This document shows positions 19,764-27,770 of a DNA stretch of 64,000 bases, in pieces (the stretch's first letter is position 1; every line of letters starts with the position of its first letter). The notes beneath the pieces are model-generated. The model had not been told where the DNA came from and did no database searches. It worked only from the letters and a program-made list of their open reading frames with translations. A program made the translations under genes and the position numbers. Location: NCBI RefSeq assembly GCF_000241525.1, contig NZ_AHIL01000011.1, positions 186,001 to 250,000 on the forward strand. Direction: 5' to 3'. This stretch comes from Comamonas testosteroni ATCC 11996. Lineage in GTDB: Bacteria; Pseudomonadota; Gammaproteobacteria; Burkholderiales; Burkholderiaceae_C.

Positions 19764-21185
19764 ATGACCGCTGATCACGCCTCTCCAAGCACTCCTCAGA
19801 TCCCGAACCTGAGCCGGCGGCTGTCACGCTCGCTGGCCCTGCAGACCATGCTGGGCCTGGGCCTGGTCTGCGTGGCCGTTTACTGGGGCAGCTGGCTGGC
19901 CCTGGCCCAGCGCCAGCAGGAAAGCCTGGAGCAAAAGCAAGTCACCGTCACCCATCTTCTGCAACAGGCGCGTGCCAATCGCTCCGCGTCCAGCATGCAG
20001 CACATGCTGTCCGACTTTCTCACGGGCCACGAGGATATGTCGATCCGCGTCAGCTATGCCAGTGGCGCGCTGCTGTTCGAGAAACTGCACCAGCCCCTCG
20101 ACGATGTTCACAGCGCCCGGCGCAGCTTCAGCGTCGTGCTGCCGGCCCATGTGGATCCGCAGGAGCAGCAGGTCGTGCAGGTGCTGCTGATGCTGGACCG
20201 CCGCCCCGACGATGCCCTGCTGCGCCAGCTGGCCTGGATTCTGGGCCTTGCTGCCGTCAGCGGTGCGCTGCTGGTGTCGCTGCTCAGTGCCTGGCTGGTG
20301 CGCCGCGGGCTGGCGCCCCTGCATTCGCTGGTCGAGCAGACCCGGCAACTGGGTGCCAAGGATCTCACGCACGACTGGCAGACCAGACTTGACGACAGCA
20401 ACCAGCCCCAGGAGCTACGCCCGCTGATTGCCCAGTTCAACGCGCTGCTGGAGCGGCTGGCCGTGGCCTACCGCCAGATGGAGGCCTTCAACGCCGATGT
20501 GGCCCATGAGCTCAACACCCCGCTGACCACACTCATCAGCAGCTGCGAGCTGGCTCTGCGCAAGCCCCGCGATGCGGGCGAGCTGCGCGACATCCTGGCC
20601 TCCAATCTGGAGGATCTGCAGCGCATGGCCGGCATCGTGGCGGATATGCTTTTTCTCTCTCACGCCGATCGCGGCGAGAGCGCGCACCGCATTCAGGTGG
20701 CCAGCCTGGCCAGCCTCGCGCACGAAGTGGTGGACTACCACGAGGCCGCGCTGCAGGAGGCCGATCTGCAGGTGCGGGTACAGGGCGATGCACAGGCCCA
20801 GGTCGATGCGCGTTTACTGCGCCGGGCGCTGTCCAATCTGCTGGGCAATGCCACCCGCTATGCCACACCGGGAAGCCACATAGAAATACAGATCAGCTCG
20901 CCGCAGGCCGGCCAGGTCACGCTGGCGGTGCAGAACCAGGGGCAGGCCATTTCAGCCGAGCATCTGTCCAGGCTGTTTGACCGCTTCTACCGTGCAGACG
21001 CTGCCCGCAGCCAGGCCGATCGCAACCACGGCCTGGGCCTGTCCATCGTGGCCGCCATTGCACGCATGCACGGCGGACAGGCGTTTGCACGCTCCGACCT
21101 GTCCGTCACCAGCATCGGGCTGAGTCTGCCTGCGGACCTTAACGCATCAGCCCAGGCACCTGTTTCCGGAAGCAACCAGGCGTAA
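19764..21185 (+). CDS. czcS: Heavy-metal sensor histidine kinase (CzcS/CusS type)
   Basis: The 473-residue kinase has two transmembrane helices (about 25-48 and 155-178) around a 105-residue periplasmic sensor, a HAMP linker (about 180-235), a dimerisation domain with His248 in FNADVAHELNTPLTTL, and an ATPase domain with the N box LSNLLGNATRYA and G box HGLGLSIVAAIA. This is the CusS/CopS/CzcS architecture. It should phosphorylate the regulator encoded at 18664, from which it is separated by an inverted DUF5713 gene. The metal cannot be deduced from the sensor domain; the CzcA motif argues for divalent cations. Confidence 0.92.
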   Translation: MTADHASPSTPQIPNLSRRLSRSLALQTMLGLGLVCVAVYWGSWLALAQRQQESLEQKQVTVTHLLQQARANRSASSMQHMLSDFLTGHEDMSIRVSYASGALLFEKLHQPLDDVHSARRSFSVVLPAHVDPQEQQVVQVLLMLDRRPDDALLRQLAWILGLAAVSGALLVSLLSAWLVRRGLAPLHSLVEQTRQLGAKDLTHDWQTRLDDSNQPQELRPLIAQFNALLERLAVAYRQMEAFNADVAHELNTPLTTLISSCELALRKPRDAGELRDILASNLEDLQRMAGIVADMLFLSHADRGESAHRIQVASLASLAHEVVDYHEAALQEADLQVRVQGDAQAQVDARLLRRALSNLLGNATRYATPGSHIEIQISSPQAGQVTLAVQNQGQAISAEHLSRLFDRFYRADAARSQADRNHGLGLSIVAAIARMHGGQAFARSDLSVTSIGLSLPADLNASAQAPVSGSNQA

Positions 21186-21284
21186 ATGCCGGGGATGCCC
21201 ACAAGCAGCACCGCGCGGGGATGACATGGAGCTGCGCGTCCCGGCCGCAAGATGGCCGGCCGTGTATCGCAGAAAGGAAACACC

Positions 21285-21689
21285 ATGCATTGCTTGAGAA
21301 ACGCTGCCTGCCTGGCCCTGGCCGCCAGCGCAGCTCTCGGCCTGCCCGCTCTGGCTCAGGGCCGGATTCCCGATATGCAGCAGGCCGGCGCCCTGCGCTA
21401 CAGCTGCGGCGGCATAGGCGAGGACGAATCCACGCTCATGCGCGCCGCGATGAAGGACTACCCGCTGTCGCTGCTGTTTGCGCAAAAGGACGGCGCCTAT
21501 CTGGCCAACGTGGCGGTCGAGGTCAGCTCAGCCAAGGACAGCAGCCGCTTCACGGCCAACGGCCCGGTCTGTCTGATCCAGCTGCCCGCCGGCAGCTACA
21601 AGATCACGGCCACCACCAAGGAAGGCAGCAGCCAGACCCAGGCGGCAGAGATCGGCAAGGGCCCGCATCAGCTGGACTTTCGCTACTAG
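21285..21689 (+). CDS. Small periplasmic protein of unknown function
   Basis: A 134-residue product starting MHCLRNAACLALAASAALGL with a signal peptide cleaved near ALA-QG. The mature part opens RYSCGGIGEDESTLMRAAMK and ends in a beta-rich segment (GPVCLIQLPAGSYKITATTK) resembling a carboxypeptidase-regulatory or PEGA-like fold. Two cysteines (in YSCGG and PVCLI) could form a disulfide. AAAGGA lies 6 bp before the ATG, and the gene follows the sensor kinase by 99 bp on the same strand. Function unknown. Confidence 0.72.
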   Translation: MHCLRNAACLALAASAALGLPALAQGRIPDMQQAGALRYSCGGIGEDESTLMRAAMKDYPLSLLFAQKDGAYLANVAVEVSSAKDSSRFTANGPVCLIQLPAGSYKITATTKEGSSQTQAAEIGKGPHQLDFRY

Positions 21690-21789
21690 CGGCAAGCCGC
21701 CGGCAGGCACCGGCAATGCCCCGGGCCTGTTCAGGGGCGATGCGCGCGGACGGGCTCGGCCGGGCCCTGCAATGAGGACAATAAGCGCC

Positions 21790-22221
21790 ATGTCCCAAGA
21801 TCAAGACGCATCCACCTATCAGGCCCATCTGCAGGCCGGCAACGCGCTGGTGCAGCAGGCCCAGAAGATTGCCACGCAGGACTTCGAGCAGGCCCGCGCA
21901 TTCTGGCAGGCCGCCGGCAAGGAGTTCTATCTGGCTCACAAGGCCGATATGAGCGAGCCCGAAGCCGCCTTCCGCCTGGCACAGGCCTGGATGGCCGAGG
22001 CCCATGCCTTGCAAAAGGAAGAGAACAAGAACGCGCTGGTCATGTGGGCCAACGCCGCTGCGCAATGCGAGCTGGCCTTTGACCTGGAGCCCGAGAACGG
22101 CCGCATCGCCATGACGGCCGCCAGCTGCCATCTGTTTGCCGGCCAGGCCGATGCCGCCAAGGCCTGGCAGCTGATTGGCAAGCAGCTGCTGCCGCCCGAG
22201 CCTTCGGAGCCCGCTGCCTGA
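21790..22221 (+). CDS. Small helical (TPR-like) cytoplasmic protein
   Basis: A 143-residue helical protein starting MSQDQDASTYQAHLQAGNAL. Helix-turn-helix pairs such as AFRLAQAWMAEAHALQKEEN and AAQCELAFDLEPENGRIAMT suggest two or three TPR-like repeats. There is no signal peptide. The ATG at 21790 is preferred because GAGGACAAT lies upstream; an ATG 18 bp earlier lacks a ribosome site. It follows the periplasmic protein gene by 100 bp. Function unknown. Confidence 0.7.
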   Translation: MSQDQDASTYQAHLQAGNALVQQAQKIATQDFEQARAFWQAAGKEFYLAHKADMSEPEAAFRLAQAWMAEAHALQKEENKNALVMWANAAAQCELAFDLEPENGRIAMTAASCHLFAGQADAAKAWQLIGKQLLPPEPSEPAA

Positions 22222-22227
22222 TACTTT

Positions 22228-22318
22228 TGATAGCTTGCTGCGCTTAATAAAAAAGGGTTTCAATGCTTTTATGCATTGAAACCCTTTATTCATTGGCGAA
22301 AGCAGCTATTAACTTTGC
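22228..22318. repeat. Family A repeat, copy 1, acting as a bidirectional terminator
   Basis: A core of perfect 15-bp arms (AAAGGGTTTCAATGC at 22252-22266 and its complement at 22273-22287) has A residues before it and T residues after it, so it can terminate from both sides. It separates the convergent genes ending at 22221 and 22334. Outer arms GATAGCTTGCTGCGCTT and GCGAAAGCAGCTATT complete the nested inverted repeat shared with copies at 27575, 32466 and 34366. Confidence 0.85.
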
Positions 22319-22333
22319 TGTCTTTCGCGGAGC

Positions 22334-23302
22334 CTAGCGCTCGAATGCAGCGCGAATCTGCTGCGCATTGGCCCGCATGGCCTGGGGGCCGCTGCTGCCC
22401 AGCAAATACCAGAGCTGCGGATCGACGAACACCACTTGCTGCCTGCGGCCTGCACGGGTGTTCTTGATGGTGTCGTTGTCGAACAGCTCCCGCGACGGCA
22501 CGACCGGCTTGCCGTCCTTGTCCCGGGTGCTGCCCGTGCCCGCATTGCGGTCGATCACGAACAGCCACTCGGGGTCAATCCTGGCGATATCTTCCATCTT
22601 CAGCGCAATGCCGCGCGCCTGCGCCGGATCTGCGGGCAAGGCGGGCTTGACGCCCAGCACGTCATGCAGCAGACCGAAGCGCGAGCCCGGGGTCTGTCCG
22701 CTCATATTCCGGTTGACGGCCAGCACCAGCAGGCCTGGCGCGGCCTTGGCCGCGGCAGCGCGGGTGGCCTGCACATCGCTGCGCACCTGCTGCATGAGCT
22801 GCGCGCCCTCATCCTGCTTGCCCCACAGGCTGGCCAGTGCGGTCACGTTGCGCTGCATATCGCCCAGCAAGTCCTGGCCCGAGGTGCTCAGGTCCAGCGT
22901 GGGCGCGATACGGCTCAGCGTTTCGTACTTGCTGGCCGAGCGGCCGGCCACCACGATCAGATCGGGGCGGATGCGGCTCAGCGCCTCGTAGTCGGGCTCG
23001 AACAGCGAGCCCGCCACCTGGTAACGGGCATCGGCGTAGCCGGCCAGATAGGCCGGGAAATGGGCCTTGGGCACGCCCGCCACCGGCAGCTTGAGCGCCT
23101 GCATGGTGTCCAGCGAAGCCAGGTCGTACACCACCACGCGCTGAGGAGCCAGGGGAAGCTCGGTCACGCCCCTGGCATGCTCGACCTGGATACGGGCGGG
23201 CTGGGTCGCATACGGCAAGGCCTGCGGCGTTTGCGCCCAGGCGGCGCCGGCCATCATCAGCAGTGCCACAGTGGTGGCGCGACGGCTGATCAGTTGTTGC
23301 AT
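22334..23302 (-). CDS. Siderophore-type ABC substrate-binding protein
   Basis: A 322-residue periplasmic binding protein of the FepB/FatB/CeuE class. The signal peptide MQQLISRRATTVALLMMAGA ends at AWA. The mature protein has the class III layout with a helical backbone: RVVVYDLASLDTMQALKLPVAG, EPDYEALSRIRPDLIVVAGR, and a C-terminal QVVFVDPQLWYLLG. The ATG at 23302 has AAGG upstream; an earlier in-frame start at 23365 lies in a hairpin. It lies 81 bp downstream of a TonB receptor gene, so it should receive the ferri-siderophore imported by that receptor. No permease or ATPase gene is adjacent. Confidence 0.87.
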   Translation of the reverse strand: MQQLISRRATTVALLMMAGAAWAQTPQALPYATQPARIQVEHARGVTELPLAPQRVVVYDLASLDTMQALKLPVAGVPKAHFPAYLAGYADARYQVAGSLFEPDYEALSRIRPDLIVVAGRSASKYETLSRIAPTLDLSTSGQDLLGDMQRNVTALASLWGKQDEGAQLMQQVRSDVQATRAAAAKAAPGLLVLAVNRNMSGQTPGSRFGLLHDVLGVKPALPADPAQARGIALKMEDIARIDPEWLFVIDRNAGTGSTRDKDGKPVVPSRELFDNDTIKNTRAGRRQQVVFVDPQLWYLLGSSGPQAMRANAQQIRAAFER

Positions 23303-23338
23303 GAAGTACCTTGAAAAGCGGAAACAGAAGAAAAGTCG

Positions 23339-23372
23339 GCAGCCGGTTGCCGCGCATCCCGGCAACGGCTGC
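23339..23372 (-). promoter_or_regulatory. Intercistronic hairpin between TonB receptor and binding-protein genes
   Basis: Arms at 23339-23352 (GCAGCCGGTTGCCG) and 23360-23372 pair with one bulged base. On the minus strand the hairpin is followed by CGACTTTTCTT, a weak T tract. It could be a leaky terminator that lowers expression of the downstream binding protein. Confidence 0.5.
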
Positions 23373-23383
23373 GATGACCAGGA

Positions 23384-25405
23384 TCAGAACTTGACGTTCA
23401 TGCCCAGCCAGTAGCGACGCCCATCAAGCACGGTGTCGTAATTGACACCGTCATAGATGACCTGCTTGTCCAGCAGGTTGTAGATGCCCGCGTACAGCGT
23501 GACGGTCTTGTTGAGCTTGTAGGAGCCGCCCAGATCCAGCATGGTGTAGCTCTTCTGGGTGAAGCTGCCCGAGGACGCTCCGCCCGTGGGGGCGCTTTCC
23601 TTGCCGCGGTAGGACGCCTTGAGCCAGCCGTTGAGCTGCCCCGTGGGGCTCCAGTCCAGCGAGACATTGAACAGATGGCGCGGCAGCTGGTTCAGCGGCA
23701 TGCCGGCAAACTCGCCGCTCTTTTGCTCGGACTTGGTGAAGGTGTAGTTGGTCTTCAGGCGCAGCGCCCTGCTCAGTTGGGTGCCCAGCGAAGCCTCCAG
23801 GCCGCGCGTGATGGCGTTGTCCACATTGATGTTCGTGGTGGGCACGCGGCCCGAGCTGTTGAGCGGGCCGCAGCTGGGGCAGGCCACGCGGGTGATCTTG
23901 TCCTCGAACTCGTTGTCGAACACCGTCAGCCCCGCCGTGGTGCCGGCGCCGCTGTCGTAGAGCACGCCGATTTCCTTGGTCAGCGAGGTCTCGGGCTTCA
24001 GATCGGGATTGCCGTAGATATTGCCGCCACGGCTGCTCTGGCCCCAGTCACCCACGGTCTGGCGCAGCGACGGCGCGCGAAAGCCCGTGGAGACACCGCC
24101 CTTGACCGTCCACTGCGGGGCCAGATTCCACACACCATACAGGCGCGGGCTGACCTGGCCGCCGGCCTGGCTGTCGTGGTCGTAGCGCAGGCCACCGGTC
24201 AGTGCAAAGTCCTTGTGCAGACGCCACTCGTCCTCGGCAAACACCGCCCACTGGCTGCGGTTGATGCTGGTGCGGCTGGCATTGGGCAAGGTGTTGGTGG
24301 TGGTGTCCGTCAGGTCCTGCTCGTTGTAGCTCACGCCCGTGGTCAGCAGATGGCTTGCCCCAAGCGGCGTCACCCAGCTGCTGTTGAACACCGTGTTCTT
24401 GATGGTCATGTCGCGCGACAGGTTGCGCGTCTTTTCCTGCTGCAGATAGGTGTCCGAGGACGCCCAGCCCCAGCGGCCCTTGTGCTGCAGCGAGAAGTTG
24501 TCGCGCTCGAACTTGCGGTCGCTGAGTGCTGCCGTGGCCGCCAGCGTCTTGCCCGGCGTCGAGGTGAAGTGCTGCTTGCCCGTGCCCAGCTCGGCAATGA
24601 TGTCGTGGTCCTTGTTGGGCGTCAGCGCAAGCTTGACGTTGAGCGCGCGGTTGTCGTAGTCGTTGTAGCCGTTGAGGATGTTGTCCTCGCCGCGCTTGTT
24701 GTAGTTGCCGTAGATGCTCAGCCCCAGCAGATCGGTCTGTATGGGGCCGGACAGATAGAAATTGCTCTGGTAGATATTGCCCGAGGAAGAGCGCTCCTGC
24801 AGTGTGGCCTCGGTGCGGATGGAGCCCATCCACTGTTTGGCCACCTTGCGCGTGATGATGTTGATCACGCCGCCCATGGCGTCCGAGCCGTAGAGCGAGG
24901 ACATGGGGCCGCGCACCACCTCGATGCGCTCTATCGCCTCCAGCGGCGGCACCCAGCTCTGGTCGGTTCCGGTGGAGCCGTTGGCCTGGGTTTCTCGGGT
25001 GTTGGTGCGCTTGCCGTCCACCAGGATCAGCGTGTAGTTCACGCCCATGCCGCGCAGGCTGATGTCGTTGGAATTGTTGTCCGAAGGCACCAGATTCACG
25101 CCGGGCACGTCGCGCAGCGCATCGTGCAGATTGTTGTAGCTGCCTTTTTCCAGCTCTTCACGGGTGATGACGGAAATCGAGGCCGGCGCATCCTTGATCT
25201 CCTGCTCGAAGCCCGAGGCCGTCACCACCACAGTCTCCAGAGATTTCTCCTGAGCCGCCGTCAGCCCGTGGGTCAGCAGGCCGGCAGCCGCCAGCGCCAT
25301 GCCCAGCATGGGACGCAGCGACCGGCAGGCTGTGGACAAAGGACGGGAAGACGAAGAGGCGCAGGCCGTGGCGAAGCCTGCAGCAGCGGCTGCATGAATT
25401 TGCAT
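23384..25405 (-). CDS. TonB-dependent siderophore receptor
   Basis: A 673-residue outer-membrane receptor of the FepA/CirA class. After an N-terminal export region and hydrophobic segment (MLGMALAAAGLLTHGLTAAQ) comes a TonB-box-like LETVVVTAS and the plug domain (DAPASISVITREELEKGSY, RGPMSSLYGSDAMGGVINII). A 22-strand barrel follows, ending in the classic aromatic terminus WLGMNVKF. A Cys pair CPSC lies in an outer loop as in FepA-type receptors. The start is uncertain: 25405 is used, 25309 would begin at the hydrophobic core, and neither has a strong ribosome site. It should import a ferric catecholate siderophore. Confidence 0.9.
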   Translation of the reverse strand: MQIHAAAAAGFATACASSSSRPLSTACRSLRPMLGMALAAAGLLTHGLTAAQEKSLETVVVTASGFEQEIKDAPASISVITREELEKGSYNNLHDALRDVPGVNLVPSDNNSNDISLRGMGVNYTLILVDGKRTNTRETQANGSTGTDQSWVPPLEAIERIEVVRGPMSSLYGSDAMGGVINIITRKVAKQWMGSIRTEATLQERSSSGNIYQSNFYLSGPIQTDLLGLSIYGNYNKRGEDNILNGYNDYDNRALNVKLALTPNKDHDIIAELGTGKQHFTSTPGKTLAATAALSDRKFERDNFSLQHKGRWGWASSDTYLQQEKTRNLSRDMTIKNTVFNSSWVTPLGASHLLTTGVSYNEQDLTDTTTNTLPNASRTSINRSQWAVFAEDEWRLHKDFALTGGLRYDHDSQAGGQVSPRLYGVWNLAPQWTVKGGVSTGFRAPSLRQTVGDWGQSSRGGNIYGNPDLKPETSLTKEIGVLYDSGAGTTAGLTVFDNEFEDKITRVACPSCGPLNSSGRVPTTNINVDNAITRGLEASLGTQLSRALRLKTNYTFTKSEQKSGEFAGMPLNQLPRHLFNVSLDWSPTGQLNGWLKASYRGKESAPTGGASSGSFTQKSYTMLDLGGSYKLNKTVTLYAGIYNLLDKQVIYDGVNYDTVLDGRRYWLGMNVKF

Positions 25406-25754
25406 GATGAGTTTGGAAAAAGATGCACATCGACCAGGCACGGCTGCGCCCCATGGCGAGAGCCATGGACAACAGGTACAGGTCAGCGAAGCATTCGCGC
25501 TGTTGGAGTGATGAAGAAGGCAATCACGATCTGCGCATGAGATCGTCCTGGCTACACCATGCAGCGGGGCATGGCGGCATGCGGCCATTCAATGGGCATG
25601 CCTGGCTGAGTCAAAGATTACCGCAAGGTCTTCTTGTTGCGAATAGTTCTCATTGTAACCGTAACCAACAGACCTTCCAAAGAATTTTTACTGTTAAGTA
25701 CTTTGACAAGGACTGACCAGCGCCGACTGGCACCGGCATGCGGCTCATAGAGCT
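25406..25754. other. Regulatory gap between TonB receptor and DUF445 genes
   Basis: This 349-bp stretch upstream of the TonB receptor holds no convincing gene. Its right half is AT-rich compared with its surroundings (25640-25710) and contains the candidate Fur box at 25639-25657. No tRNA or riboswitch fold was recognised. Confidence 0.55.
25639..25657 (-). promoter_or_regulatory. Candidate Fur box for the TonB receptor
   Basis: On the minus strand the sequence TACAATGAGAACTATTCGC matches the 19-bp Fur consensus at 12 positions, including the AATGA core. It lies upstream of the iron-siderophore receptor, where Fur repression is expected. The long distance to the assumed start codon weakens the case. 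Confidence 0.45.
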
Positions 25755-27080
25755 TTATCCCAGCCAGGCCAGCAGGCTGCGCCACAAGGCTGCGGCATGC
25801 GAGATCAGAAACAGCAGCAAGCCGATGGCGCCGCCCACCAGCGTGCCGTTGATGCGTATGTACTGCAGATCCTTGCCGATATGCGCCTCGATCAGCGTGG
25901 CCAGCTGCTCGGCATCCCAGCGCTGCACGGTGTCCGCAATATGGCGGGCGATGAACTGCGAGACATCAGGCGCCAGCGTGGTCGCCCAGCGCTTGAGACG
26001 CTCATTCATGGACTCGCGCAGCGCCTCGTCATGCGCCAGCGCCTGGCCCAGCCAGCGCCCCATCACGGCGGCGCGCCGCGCCATGGCCGAATTCTCGTCG
26101 GCCAGATCGCGCTCCAGCCGGGCACGCCAGCCGGCCCATAGCTCGCGCAGATAGACAGCCAGCTTCTCGTCATGCAGCAGATAGTTGCGCAGTTTCTCCA
26201 CCCTCTCGGCGTAGGCCGGGTCGTTCTGCAGACCGTCGATCAGGCGCTGTATGGAGCCGTCGAAGGCCTGGCGCAAACGGTGGCCGGGGTTCTGGGCCAC
26301 GTCCTGCAGCAGGCTGTCCAGAGCGCTGGCAATCAGGCTCGCGCCCTTGTCGCTGAGCCAGTCGGTTGGCAGCATTTTTTCCTTGATCGGGTGCTCGCGC
26401 TTGAGCCAGACCACGATGGTCTGCGCGATCAGCACATGGGTCTGGTCCTGGCGCAGCACGCGGCTGATGCGCGCCAGCACATCGTCGAGCACCTCCTGGT
26501 GGCGCCCGCCCGCCGTCAGCCCCGACAGCAGCGAAGCGGCCGCGCGCGACAGATCCACATGCTGCATCACGGCCTTGAGCGACTGGGTCAGAAACTTCTC
26601 CACCTGCTTGTCCTGCACCATCTCCAGCGCGGCCAGCGCCAGCCGCGCCACCTGCCTGCCCAGCAGCTGGCTGTTGGCTGGGGCCGTCAGCCAGTCGGCC
26701 AGCGCCTGGGCCGGGTTGTTGCGCTCGATCAACGCCACCAGCGAGGGCGCGTCGAGAAACTTGTCGCGCACGAAAGTGGCCAGGTTGCGCCCTATGCGAT
26801 CCTTGTTGCGCGGGATGATGGCCGTGTGCCGCCCCACCAGCGGCAGCGGAATATGGCGAAACAGCGCCGAGACCGCAAACCAGTCGGCCAGTGCCCCCAC
26901 CATGGCAGCCTCGCAGATGGCCCGCAGACACACCAGCCACAGCGGCACGGCCTGGCCCTCCAGTCCCCAGCGCGAGCCTGCCAGCGCCGTGGCGATGAAG
27001 CCGGCCGTCACCAGCAGCAGCAAAATCAGCGGCAGCCGCTTGGCGCGCTGCAGGGACAGGCGTTGTTCTTCGGTGAGCAT
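25755..27080 (-). CDS. DUF445 family membrane protein (YjiN-like)
   Basis: The 441-residue protein belongs to the DUF445 family of inner-membrane proteins of unknown function. Near the N-terminus there is one clear helix (LPLILLLLVTAGFIATALAG) and the family phrase GALADWFAVSALFRHIPLPL. The middle is long and helical, rich in Leu, Arg and Asp. A C-terminal membrane helix (GTLVGGAIGLLLFLISHAAA) closes it. The start MLTEEQRLSLQ at 27080 was chosen over an upstream in-frame start because family similarity begins there. It stands alone and is divergent from the DUF3297 gene. Confidence 0.87.
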   Translation of the reverse strand: MLTEEQRLSLQRAKRLPLILLLLVTAGFIATALAGSRWGLEGQAVPLWLVCLRAICEAAMVGALADWFAVSALFRHIPLPLVGRHTAIIPRNKDRIGRNLATFVRDKFLDAPSLVALIERNNPAQALADWLTAPANSQLLGRQVARLALAALEMVQDKQVEKFLTQSLKAVMQHVDLSRAAASLLSGLTAGGRHQEVLDDVLARISRVLRQDQTHVLIAQTIVVWLKREHPIKEKMLPTDWLSDKGASLIASALDSLLQDVAQNPGHRLRQAFDGSIQRLIDGLQNDPAYAERVEKLRNYLLHDEKLAVYLRELWAGWRARLERDLADENSAMARRAAVMGRWLGQALAHDEALRESMNERLKRWATTLAPDVSQFIARHIADTVQRWDAEQLATLIEAHIGKDLQYIRINGTLVGGAIGLLLFLISHAAALWRSLLAWLG

Positions 27081-27232
27081 GGCGCAAGCATAGGCGAGTC
27101 GGGCCGGCTCGCCTATGCCCACGGCCCCGATGGCCGCGCATGGCCAGCGCTGCACCATTGCAGCGACAGACGGCAGGCTTTTGCAATTGCACCGAAAATA
27201 GCGCTCTTGTATTGCCTGACTCTCGAGAAATC

Positions 27233-27478
27233 ATGACCGAAGCCACCCGCCCCGAACTGCCCGACCATCTGTCCGTTGACCCTCGCAGCCCCCACCATGT
27301 GGCCGCCGTGTTCGAGCACGACATCGGCATCCGCTTCAACGGCAAGGATCGCTTTGACGTCGAGGAATACTGCGTCAGCGAAGGCTGGGTCAAGGTGCCC
27401 GCCGGCAAGACCCTGGACCGCAAGGGCAAGCCCCTGCTGATCAAGCTCAAGGGCACGGTCGAAGCGTACTACCGTTGA
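27233..27478 (+). CDS. DUF3297 family small protein
   Basis: An 81-residue protein matching the DUF3297 pattern: LPDHLSVDPRSPHHVAAVFE, DIGIRFNG, EYCVSEGWVKVPAGKTLDRK and LIKLKGTVEAYYR. It has no signal peptide and looks like a small beta-rich soluble protein. The ATG at 27233 follows TCTCGAGAAATC; the open frame upstream overlaps the divergent DUF445 promoter region. Two GC-rich hairpins (27481-27505 and 27524-27541) follow the stop. Function unknown. Confidence 0.85.
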   Translation: MTEATRPELPDHLSVDPRSPHHVAAVFEHDIGIRFNGKDRFDVEEYCVSEGWVKVPAGKTLDRKGKPLLIKLKGTVEAYYR

Positions 27479-27574
27479 GCGCCTGGGCGGTGCCGCCCAC
27501 CAGGCCCTTGCTCGATGTATCTCACTGGGCAATCGCCCAGTTCAAAGAGCAATGAGTCCAATCGCCGCCTCAAT

Positions 27575-27664
27575 AAAGAGAGCTGCTTGCGCTTTATTTA
27601 AATGGATTTCAAATGCTTTAAGCACTGAAACCTAGTAATAACATGCGCTAGCAGCTCTTTTTTT
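27575..27664. repeat. Family A repeat, copy 2
   Basis: Outer arms AAAGAGAGCTGCTTGCGC and TGCGCTAGCAGCTCTTTTTT enclose an inner inverted repeat, GGATTTCAAATGC paired with GCACTGAAACC. The run of seven or more T residues at the right end could terminate rightward transcripts from the DUF3297 gene. It is clearly AT-richer than the surrounding genes. Confidence 0.85.
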
Positions 27665-27699
27665 ATGAGCATCCATTGGTTTGCAGATCACAGCGCTCA

Positions 27700-27760
27700 A
27701 AACCGGCGCGCCCAAAACGAGGGACGCCGAGCAAGGGCCTAGGCAAAGCCGCTCAGGGGG
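27700..27760. repeat. Family B repeat, copy 2 (shortened)
   Basis: A short copy reading CCGAGCAAGGGCC, then AAGCCGCTCAGGGGG. The middle GTCGTCCCCC part is missing. The CTCAGGGGG end lies 14 bp from the hmp stop codon. Confidence 0.7.
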
Positions 27761-27770
27761 TGCGATAACG

